DNA of 64,000 nucleotides from Shewanella oncorhynchi (GTDB lineage Bacteria > Pseudomonadota > Gammaproteobacteria > Enterobacterales > Shewanellaceae), in NCBI RefSeq assembly GCF_012584455.1, contig NZ_JABAEB010000007.1, positions 62,001-126,000 of the forward strand. Direction: 5' to 3'. Of this stretch, positions 1-7,866 are shown piece by piece. Positions within the stretch are counted from its first letter, which is position 1. Every line of letters starts with the position of its first letter. Under the pieces are notes generated by a model that saw only the letters and a list, made by a program, of their open reading frames with translations, had not been told where the DNA came from and searched no databases. Both the position numbers and the translations under genes were made by a program.

Positions 1-313
1 TTTCTTTTTTAAGGGATGATAAAAGCCAGCGATTACCCAATCGCATTGCGCCATGATATCTAAGGCAATCATATCTAGAGCCACAATATCCAGTGCAACG
101 GCTCACGATGCACGACAGTCGCTCAGGTTTTATCGGCAGATTTTGGGGAATACGTCACCAGAGTAAAGCTTATTGGGGATAAAATCTAATGCGCTTAATG
201 GCATAGGCAAAGCGTGGCAACATCCAACGGGTACGCATGTGTGAGGCAACCACTCTGGCAGAACTGTGATAAAATCGGCACCTGTTTAACTTTCATATCA
301 ACAAGGTAATGCA
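1..313. other. Intergenic stretch at window edge
   Basis: No open frame with coding character and no strong hairpin was seen. The last 15 bases hold the ribosome-binding site (AAGGT) of the next gene. Confidence 0.5.
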
Positions 314-565
314 ATGAATCCCATTATTGCCATCTTAAAAGAACACAACGTCAGTGACGCTAAAATCCAAGAACTGTTTCAAACATTAACCGAAAATCCA
401 TTAATGGCGATGGGCACGCTCGGTCAATTAGGCATCCCAGCCGAAAAATTACAACAACTGCTGGGGCTAGTGATGCAGAAACCGGCCTTGATCAAAGAAG
501 CCGTGCTTGAACTCGGTTTGGATTTCTCAAAAGTAGAAGCCGCAAAAGCCCAGCTACAAAAATAA
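314..565 (+). CDS. DUF2999 family small protein
   Basis: An 83-residue soluble, mostly helical protein that I recognise as the DUF2999 family found in Shewanella and relatives. Its function is not known. The N-terminal half has a short repeat-like pattern of helices (ILKEHNVSDAKIQELF, then PLMAMGTLGQLGIP) with no cysteines, membrane segment or signal peptide. The ATG is preceded by an AAGGT ribosome-binding site at good spacing. It stands alone; the next gene is on the opposite strand. The family call rests on recalled similarity; a role cannot be inferred from context. Confidence 0.8.
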   Translation: MNPIIAILKEHNVSDAKIQELFQTLTENPLMAMGTLGQLGIPAEKLQQLLGLVMQKPALIKEAVLELGLDFSKVEAAKAQLQK

Positions 566-724
566 GCGCAGACTGTTCAAGTTTGTAGCCATCATACGCT
601 AGGGGAATCCGCGTAACTCAGCTCCCCTAGCGAATGTTAAAACCACTAAACCTCAAAGTAACTAAATCTCACAGCAACTAAACCTCAAAGCCATTGACGC
701 TCAAAATGATCAATACCAAGTAAG

Positions 725-1078
725 CTAACTGTTTTGCGCCTGCCACTCCTCAATCGCCTCTTTCGCCGCTCGAAAAGCCTCAATCCCCGCAGGCATACCG
801 CAGTAAACGGTGCAATGCAGTAAGACTTCTTGGATCTCTTCAACCGAGCAGCCATTGTTTAGCGCGCCCCGCACATGGCCCTTTAACTCAGTCGGCGCCT
901 TTAATGCCGCCAGCGTCGCAATAGTAATCAAACTGCGCGTTTGCCTTGAGATAGCATCACGCACCCAAACCTCACCCCAGCAATTCGCCGTGACTAAATC
1001 TTGCAGCGGTTGCGTAAAATCCGTCGCACTATTGAGCGCCTTATCCACATAGCTATCGCCCATCACAGCACGACGCAC
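725..1078 (-). CDS. Carboxymuconolactone decarboxylase family protein, 5' end interrupted by a stop
   Basis: Encodes an AhpD-like/CMD fold protein with the family's core: a helix with TRSLITIATLAAL, then RGALNNGCSVEEIQEVLLHC and GMPAGIEAFRAA. Family members act as gamma-carboxymuconolactone decarboxylases or thiol peroxidases; only one Cys lies near the HCTVYCG region, so the exact activity is open. The longest frame begins at a GTG (1078), but an ATG in the same frame at 1111 starts M-N-D-E-Q and then meets TAA at 1094-1096, followed by E-K-G-L-E-V. The reading upstream of the GTG looks like genuine family sequence with a Tyr codon changed to TAA. A purine-rich GAGAAGGGG lies just before the GTG, so a shortened protein may still be made. 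Confidence 0.75.
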   Translation of the reverse strand: MRRAVMGDSYVDKALNSATDFTQPLQDLVTANCWGEVWVRDAISRQTRSLITIATLAALKAPTELKGHVRGALNNGCSVEEIQEVLLHCTVYCGMPAGIEAFRAAKEAIEEWQAQNS

Positions 1079-1215
1079 CTCAAGCCCCTTCTCTTATTGC
1101 TCATCGTTCATCGATGCATCCTTTTTTCTTATGTGATTAAGCTATGTGATTAGACTTATTGAAACCGCCAACCAATCAGCCCTATATCCTTACCACCTAT
1201 AACTGATAACTAACG

Positions 1216-1791
1216 TTAGATTGAGCGCACCCAAGAAACGAACTCTTCGGCGAGTCTGGGAGGGTTACAGGCCTCTGTCTGATCTGCGATCTCGTTATAG
1301 TACTCGAGCTCGTGAACTATGATGGGTACCGAACGACCAAAAACGCGACTAACGGTTAAGTTGGAATGGAGTGTAGAAGCGACAACGCATACTGCGGCAA
1401 CAAATTGCTCGGTTATCTCCTGACCGAGCTCAAGGCAGCGATCAAAATCGACATCTTCCTCCGCATCACTGTACCCGAGACCGAGATCGGCCACCCAGCG
1501 AGCTAAGATATCCGCAGTCTGAGAGTCAGAATCCCCAAAGACGAGGAGTTCGTTTTGAAGCCAGAAGGCATAGTTCCATTTTGCTTCGTCAGAGCTAGAA
1601 GCCTTTGGAATCGAGGCATGCCACTCGTCGACTGTGTTATAGCCGACTGTCAGCGTAGGTAGACGGGGATCGTCATATTCGTTGTTGATATAGAAAGACA
1701 ATGCATAGATCTGCTCCGCCTCAGCGGTTGGTATACTCGCGAGCGCTTCGGTAATAGCACTCTGAAGCGCGGTAATCATTGGGATATTCAT
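1216..1791 (-). CDS. DUF4303-like protein
   Basis: A soluble, acidic protein of about 191 residues. The opening pattern (YALSFYINNEYDDP, then TVGYNT and KWNYAFW) resembles DUF4303, a family of unknown role that often occurs among immunity-like or polymorphic-toxin-associated genes. No signal peptide or membrane segment is visible. I chose the ATG at 1791 rather than the one 18 bases upstream because AGGAAA lies about 8 bases before it. No toxin gene is visible next to it; the next feature is the retron on the same strand about 570 bases away. Family call is moderate; function unknown. Confidence 0.65.
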   Translation of the reverse strand: MNIPMITALQSAITEALASIPTAEAEQIYALSFYINNEYDDPRLPTLTVGYNTVDEWHASIPKASSSDEAKWNYAFWLQNELLVFGDSDSQTADILARWVADLGLGYSDAEEDVDFDRCLELGQEITEQFVAAVCVVASTLHSNLTVSRVFGRSVPIIVHELEYYNEIADQTEACNPPRLAEEFVSWVRSI

Positions 1792-2359
1792 ACTGGGTTT
1801 CCTGCTCATTTAATGCCGCATTTAGCGAATGAAAATAGTGCATTGTAATTGAGAATAAGAGCTTAACCCACTATTTTTGTTCAGCTTAAATGTCTGCCAA
1901 TATATTAGTATTCAACCAATTTATCATCGAGATAGTCTTCAATCTATCACACGTAAGACTGCCATTTTTATATAACCCTACGGCCAAGTGATAGAAGCTT
2001 GGAATACTCAAAGATACCTATATTTTTCTTGTAAATAACTCAGAAAGAAATATGTCTTTTCTCGCTTAATTTTAAAAATCGCGAGAAGTAAAATCGGTAG
2101 GGCAGCCACTGCTGTCAAACACTTTACAAGATATGAATGTCTTGCTAAAACCGAGGTTATTATATTTTTGGATATATATCTGGAAAATGGGGGCGAAACC
2201 AACAAAGGCATAGCAATTGGAATTGGAATTGATAAATATAAAGACGAACTAAAACGAATAACGTGAAAAATCATGAGATAATATCAAATTTGGCGCCTCA
2301 AAAATGACGCCAAACAAAGTTAACTCTGACACTACTTACATTAAAAAACTCTATATATA
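1792..2359. other. AT-rich gap between DUF4303 gene and retron; possible gene remnant
   Basis: No convincing gene. On the plus strand about 2039-2266 is an open stretch of about 75 codons with a protein-like, hydrophilic composition ending in TGA, but with no plausible start and a TAA just upstream; it may be the tail of a decayed gene. An opposite-strand frame over the same bases (2008-2274) reads as a hydrophobic peptide and is probably its shadow. The segment also holds the retron terminator. Confidence 0.35.
2289..2314 (-). terminator. Terminator-like hairpin downstream of retron RT
   Basis: TTTGGCG and CGCCAAA form a 7-bp stem around a 12-base loop, about 45 bases after the reverse transcriptase stop. 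On the minus strand the stem is followed by a short T-rich run. It probably closes the retron operon. Confidence 0.5.
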
Positions 2360-3295
2360 CTACAGTACATTGTAACTTTTTATTCTATCAATAATATCAG
2401 TGCCATACTTTAATTTTAGTCTATTTAAGAATAATGGTTCAATATAGTATGAGAATGAAATCAATCCTTGCAGTTCAGCAGTTTGAATGCTGTCAAGTTG
2501 GCCTGACTTAAATCTGTGAATCATAGAGGATATTAGGCGTTTCCTATCTCTACCAAGAGAAATATCCCCATCATTATTTAACGTTACGCCTGTTATATGT
2601 CTATTATGCCTTTTTGAGGAGAAGACTGTTTTATCTTTATTTACTTTTATGAAGCCTAGAAGCTCTCTAGTTAGCATTTCGTTAAGCAACTTAGGCATGT
2701 CGAATAAATTATTTCTCTTTTTCGTGGATAATGTTATATCATCAGCGTAACGGCTGTATGTTATTCCTCTATTCCCACATACTCTATCCGCTTCTATATC
2801 GAAGAAGTACATTATACAGTTTGAAATAAATGGAGAGCTTGGAGAACCAATACTTAAGTATGAATTACGATCACGCCTTCCCTTTTTGAATAATAGCTTT
2901 TCAAGAAAAAACTCATCCGTTTTATCAAATTTTATATCTAATCTGTTAAAGAGATGAAATAAAACATCTGGTGTTATACTTGGGAAAAAGTTTTCAAAAT
3001 CCATTTTTAAAATAAATTCATTCCCGCAATGGTAAAGTGCATTTTCTTTTATTCCAACCCGTTGCTTGTATGCTGTTGCTTTTTCGTGAACAGGAAGTAT
3101 ATCACTCAGGTAATTTACAATAATCTTTTGGAAAAACTTAAGTTCCTTGGATGGTTGAGCGATGTGCCTTACACCTTTCCCATTTCTTTTGGGTATGTCA
3201 TACTCTTTATATCTGTGAGGTGCAGTTGAAGCGAATTTTAATAATTCATCCTCTGGTATTAATGTCGTTTCCTTTAAGAATTTAATCAAATTCAT
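2360..3295 (-). CDS. Retron reverse transcriptase
   Basis: A 311-residue retron-type reverse transcriptase, which copies the msd part of the adjacent RNA into branched msDNA. All landmarks are present: the retron-specific NAxxH motif (N85-H89, NALYH), the first catalytic Asp in KMDFENFF (D99), GSPSSP at 150-155, the catalytic YADD at 183-186, and the second retron motif as ITG (234-236, usually VTG). The C-terminal thumb region LQGLISFSYYIEP fits the family. Its ATG overlaps the effector stop codon by four bases (ATGA), implying translational coupling. Strongly AT-rich compared with groEL next door, consistent with horizontal acquisition. Group II intron RTs are larger and carry a maturase domain, which is absent here. 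Confidence 0.95.
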   Translation of the reverse strand: MNLIKFLKETTLIPEDELLKFASTAPHRYKEYDIPKRNGKGVRHIAQPSKELKFFQKIIVNYLSDILPVHEKATAYKQRVGIKENALYHCGNEFILKMDFENFFPSITPDVLFHLFNRLDIKFDKTDEFFLEKLLFKKGRRDRNSYLSIGSPSSPFISNCIMYFFDIEADRVCGNRGITYSRYADDITLSTKKRNNLFDMPKLLNEMLTRELLGFIKVNKDKTVFSSKRHNRHITGVTLNNDGDISLGRDRKRLISSMIHRFKSGQLDSIQTAELQGLISFSYYIEPLFLNRLKLKYGTDIIDRIKSYNVL

Positions 3296-4260
3296 ACAGT
3301 CACCAATAAACTACTGTTGATTAGCTTTAACACATTAACTCTTCTTCCTGATAGCTGATCAGTTTCATTTATGAAAGATTGGTTAATAGCCATTCTAAGA
3401 GTTAGTGAATCAACTTTTTTCCCTGACTTCGTCCCCCCAAAGCGGACTGTTTTCTTATCCTTTATCAACGGGTAGTAAAATTTATAGCTAGTGCCATATT
3501 TTCTGCTACTTATAACGCCAATTTTGTTTAGTAAGTATAATGATCTTTGTATCTGACTAATTGATATCTCTATTTCAAGTGCTAAGAATATCAGTTCTAT
3601 CTCACCAATCAAAATTGGATAGCATAATGTTATTATCTCTGAAATAAGAAACGAAATATGACCAGAATTATCAACTTTCAGTCGTTCAGAAGATGGATAT
3701 TTTTCGATTTTATCATTAATAACAGAACACAGATCTTCTAACGAGTCGTAATCATTTTTTTGAACAATATCATTCCATGGGTATTCTGCGACCGATGTTG
3801 GATCTTTCCTTCGAATATATTCCAGAGGGCCTAAGTATATAAAAGAATCTTCATGTTCAGTATGCTTTTGATTTGCAACAATAATAAGCTTTTTATATAG
3901 ATCTGTTTTGTTACAAAACATACCTAGTTCAACCAGTGCACCAGGACTTTCAAGAATTATAATTACCAGTGTTGCAATGTTTGCGATGTCTCTCTCAAAA
4001 ACTAGTAAGTCTGTATACACATTTTCTTTAAAATAATCTTTAAAGCTTTCTGCTAATACAATTGCATCATAAATACTGTCGTAACTTTGAGCGGTATGTC
4101 GCATAAAGCGATCTCTAAAGGAAGGTGTTTTCTCATTTGCTATGTTAATTTCCCCTCCACATAAGAAAAATTTTTTAATAGAATATTCTACCTGAAAATT
4201 ATTTACATTTAGGTCGCTAAATATATCTATTAAAACATCTTCAAATTTATTTTTATTCAT
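3292..4260 (-). CDS. Retron effector, nucleoside deoxyribosyltransferase-like (Ec86/St85 type)
   Basis: About 322 residues. The N-terminal half has the nucleoside deoxyribosyltransferase-like fold of retron Ec86 (Eco1) and St85 (Sen2) effectors: KKFFLCGGE near residue 29, a conserved TPSFRDRF, and the hallmark LESPGALVELG at 103-113, which carries the likely catalytic Glu. The segment SFIYLGPLEYIRR also matches that family. The C-terminal part (about 200-320) looks like a winged helix. In known systems this protein is held inactive by RT plus msDNA and kills the cell or blocks growth when phage disturbs the complex. I placed the start at 4260 (MNKNKF), because the longer frame's ATG at 4311 lies inside a terminator hairpin; the ribosome-binding site at 4260 is weak. 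Confidence 0.88.
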   Translation of the reverse strand: MNKNKFEDVLIDIFSDLNVNNFQVEYSIKKFFLCGGEINIANEKTPSFRDRFMRHTAQSYDSIYDAIVLAESFKDYFKENVYTDLLVFERDIANIATLVIIILESPGALVELGMFCNKTDLYKKLIIVANQKHTEHEDSFIYLGPLEYIRRKDPTSVAEYPWNDIVQKNDYDSLEDLCSVINDKIEKYPSSERLKVDNSGHISFLISEIITLCYPILIGEIELIFLALEIEISISQIQRSLYLLNKIGVISSRKYGTSYKFYYPLIKDKKTVRFGGTKSGKKVDSLTLRMAINQSFINETDQLSGRRVNVLKLINSSLLVTV

Positions 4261-4293
4261 ATATTGTTGGAGATGAACTGCCCTGTAAAATAA

Positions 4294-4318
4294 AACGAGC
4301 ATGGGAACCATGCTCGTT
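4294..4318 (-). terminator. Hairpin with U-run between retron RNA and effector gene
   Basis: AACGAGCATGG and CCATGCTCGTT pair perfectly over 11 bp around a 3-base loop. On the minus strand the stem runs into TTTTATTTTA, the form of an intrinsic terminator. It lies directly after the second RNA arm (a2), so it may set the 3' end of the abundant structured RNA while letting some transcripts read on into the effector and RT genes. Confidence 0.75.
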
Positions 4319-4320
4319 AT

Positions 4321-4485
4321 AGTCTCTCTTTACTAAAGGAGGCACCAGCAAACTTTCTGGTGATCCTTGAGGTACGAAAGGCTCAGCAGAAAGTTTGCTG
4401 GTGCTCCCAAGTGACCTCAATAAGTTAGTGTCTGGCGAAACGCCCGACTAGGCAAAATTAAAGCCCGAAACGCTAAAGAGACACT
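4321..4485 (-). ncRNA. Retron msr-msd non-coding RNA
   Basis: Candidate template/primer RNA of the retron. The ends form the a1/a2 duplex: 4474-4485 and 4321-4332 are complementary at 11 of 12 positions. Directly after a1 comes TTTAGCG, matching the UAGC context where retrons attach DNA to the 2'-OH of a guanosine (candidate G at 4473). The msr part holds a small GGCG-TTT-CGCC hairpin and a second stem near CGGGC/GCC. The msd part is a long hairpin with an 18-bp perfect stem, 4342-4359 with 4387-4404, whose interior can form a further 7-of-8-bp stem. Position upstream of effector and RT matches the Ec86 arrangement. Exact ends are inferred. Confidence 0.85.
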
Positions 4486-4489
4486 GATA

Positions 4490-4518
4490 ATATTACACTA
4501 TAGTGCGAGTTACAAGCA
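4490..4518 (-). promoter_or_regulatory. Candidate sigma-70 promoter of the retron
   Basis: On the minus strand TGCTTG and TAATAT are separated by 17 bases. The predicted start falls about at 4484, exactly where the a1 arm of the retron RNA begins. The -35 box is a poor match to TTGACA, so the call is tentative. Confidence 0.45.
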
Positions 4519-4730
4519 TGAAACGGTCGCTGATTTAAAGTACCTGATTAGGTGTTTTACCCATAGTTTTCAGCCCTATTAGTCGATGCTATTGGCCATA
4601 ACTTCATTTCTAAATATTAATGGTATTAGAGTCAACTTAGATAACATAATTTCCAACATAAAGCTCCGATATCATTCGATATGGAACTTTTTCTAAGACG
4701 GCTCGTTTAAAGCGTTTAGGTTCAAGAACT

Positions 4731-4816
4731 GCAAAGTATCTTACGTAGGATAAATCGAGTTAGAACAAGGCGCTTTACTACGACGTTTAGCTTTCTGCTC
4801 CTAATACAATCTAGAG
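4731..4816. repeat. 86-bp direct repeat, copy A
   Basis: Begins GCAAAGTATCTTACGTAGGA and ends CTAGAG. It matches 5341-5426 at 83 of 86 positions. It contains no open frame and lies between the retron and groEL. Confidence 0.9.
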
Positions 4817-4887
4817 CAAAGATGGGACAGGCATAACTCTTTTGGGTTTAACTGCCGACACCGAGATTACAGAAGTTCACCATCCCT

Positions 4888-5096
4888 CGGAGTTGCCGCA
4901 GGGCATTTGCGTTCGTTGCGTGAGCGAGGCATGGATGCCGAGATAGCGTCAGTCGAATCAGGGACGAGCGTCTGACGCGGTAGCATAAGGACGCTTAATG
5001 CCCAAGGGGCTTTCAACTCCGATAGGGGCGTCTTGGAGCATCCAAGGAGGATAGGACGAGCAGTCCTCCTTGGTCGGGTGTGGGGTGAAGCCCCAC
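4888..5096. repeat. Nested palindromic, structured intergenic element
   Basis: An outer inverted repeat CGGAGTTG (4888-4895) with CAACTCCG (5014-5021) encloses GGGCATT (4901-4907) with AATGCCC (4997-5003), then GGCAT-GG-ATGCC and GCGTCA...TGACGC. Two more hairpins follow: CCAAGGAGGA/TCCTCCTTGG (5042-5073) and GTGGGG/CCCCAC (5080-5096). No frame codes through it. It looks like a mobile palindromic repeat or a structured RNA; the sequence alone does not decide. Confidence 0.55.
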
Positions 5097-5262
5097 GACT
5101 TTGATTTTGCTTTTGCTTTTAAAAGCAATCAAGAATGATGGAACCATCTAACCACCAGCAAAAGTATACGATGTTACACTTTTAGCAACAATTTCAGTGC
5201 TTAAATCTCAAAAAGTGTAGGTAAGTACACCCAATACTTCCCCAAGTTGCCAGACCAAAAAC

Positions 5263-5296
5263 AAAACCCCGATACTGTTACCAGTATCGGGGTTTT
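5263..5296. terminator. Bidirectional terminator-like hairpin
   Basis: AAAACCCCGATACTG pairs perfectly with CAGTATCGGGGTTTT (15 bp, loop TTAC), with T-runs available on both strands. It is the second hairpin downstream of groEL. Confidence 0.8.
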
Positions 5297-5340
5297 TCTT
5301 TTACAAGAACTTTGGTTTGAGGCTTTTAGGCTCCAGACCA

Positions 5341-5426
5341 GCAAAGTATCTTACGTAGGATAAATCGAGTTAGAACAAGGCGCTTTACCACGACGTTTAG
5401 CTTTCTGCTCCTAATATTATCTAGAG
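5341..5426. repeat. 86-bp direct repeat, copy B
   Basis: Second copy of the repeat at 4731-4816, in the same orientation and 610 bases away, with three differences. The flanking bases on the left (TTTTAGGCTCCAGACCA against GTTTAGGTTCAAGAACT) are also related, so the true unit is probably slightly longer. Confidence 0.9.
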
Positions 5427-5461
5427 TGGTGAATCAACGCGGCTTTAGTCTCCTCAGATAC

Positions 5462-5499
5462 AAAAAATCCCTGACACAATTAAGTATCAGGGATTTTTT
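5462..5499 (-). terminator. Probable groESL terminator
   Basis: AAAAAATCCCTGA and TCAGGGATTTTTT form a 13-bp stem with a 12-base loop. It is the first clear hairpin after the groEL stop reading leftwards, and A/T runs make it usable in both directions. Confidence 0.75.
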
Positions 5500-5522
5500 T
5501 TAGGTGTCGCTCTTAGCGGACT

Positions 5523-5655
5523 AAGAACTTAGGCCTAGGGGTCTGACGTTTTTGCGCAGGATAAAACGTTCAATACAAGGCGCTGTGAGCGTAGCATACG
5601 TTGTGTGTATGTGAGCGAGCAGCAACGCCGTAATCAACGTTTTAGACCAGCAAAA
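5523..5655. repeat. Diverged palindromic repeat next to groEL
   Basis: Contains AGGATAAAACGTTCAATACAAGGCGCT, split here as AGGATAAAACG and TACAAGGCGCT, which resembles the core of the 86-bp repeats (AGGATAAATCG, ACAAGGCGCT). Its ends GGTCTGACGTTTT and AACGTTTTAGACC form an imperfect inverted repeat. It looks like a relative of the same repeat family. Confidence 0.5.
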
Positions 5656-5656
5656 A

Positions 5657-7306
<1,650 letters not shown>

Positions 7307-7351
7307 TTAAATTTTTAATGATTAATTGGAATGTCGAATTGATGCTGAGGA

Positions 7352-7642
7352 TTAACCCACTACTGCCATCAGGTCAGCTTCCGACAGGATCAAGACTTCT
7401 TGACCGTCGATTTTTTCTTTCTTAACGCCGTAACCTTCGTTGAAGATCACCACGTCACCCACTTTGACATCCAGTGGCTTAACTGTGCCATTTTCTAAGA
7501 TACGGCCATTGCCCACAGCAAGGATTTCACCGCGAGTTGATTTTTCAGCGGCGCTACCAGTCAGTACTATGCCACCCGCTGATGTTGATTCAACTTCTAG
7601 ACGCTTAACGATTACGCGGTCATGTAATGGACGAATATTCAT
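7352..7642 (-). CDS. groES: Co-chaperonin GroES
   Basis: A 96-residue co-chaperonin that caps GroEL. It has the usual start [14 protein letters not shown], a mobile loop with [15 protein letters not shown] at about 21-35, and the [13 protein letters not shown] strand pair. It is the first gene of the groESL operon, preceded by an AGGAG-type ribosome-binding site and a sigma-32-type promoter about 93 bases upstream. Confidence 0.99.
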   Translation of the reverse strand: MNIRPLHDRVIVKRLEVESTSAGGIVLTGSAAEKSTRGEILAVGNGRILENGTVKPLDVKVGDVVIFNEGYGVKKEKIDGQEVLILSEADLMAVVG

Positions 7643-7734
7643 CTATGAACTCTCCTAATGATTTGATGCCCTACAATCGAGCCTATTTGTGATTAAAAAA
7701 ACAGACACCTTAGTCTGCTCTTTTGCTGTCTGAG

Positions 7735-7763
7735 ATATGGGGCTGACAGTGTCGAGATCCAAG
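7735..7763 (-). promoter_or_regulatory. Sigma-32 heat-shock promoter of groESL
   Basis: On the minus strand CTTGGAT and CCCCATAT are separated by 14 bases. This is close to the RpoH consensus (CTTGAAA, 11-16 bases, CCCCATNT), with a perfect -10 element. It implies heat-shock control of groES-groEL. Confidence 0.85.
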
Positions 7764-7866
7764 GGCATTTACAAAAAAAACTTCAATTTTTTGATGTCGG
7801 TTTTTTCAAGTCCGCACAATCCTGCTAGAATCTCGCCTCCGCTCGCTAACAAGGCACTATTTTTCC

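Noticed and set aside
2008..2274. 88-residue hydrophobic frame on the minus strand downstream of the retron
   Set aside because: No ribosome-binding site, lies beyond the operon terminator, and is best explained as the shadow of a more protein-like plus-strand stretch.
2360..3295. Group II intron or diversity-generating retroelement RT
   Set aside because: Short length, NAxxH and YADD with ITG motifs, an adjacent msr-msd-like RNA and effector all point to a retron; no maturase domain or variable-repeat pair is seen.
4261..4311. Longer N-terminus for the retron effector
   Set aside because: Its ATG sits inside a terminator hairpin, and family similarity begins at MNKNKF (4260).
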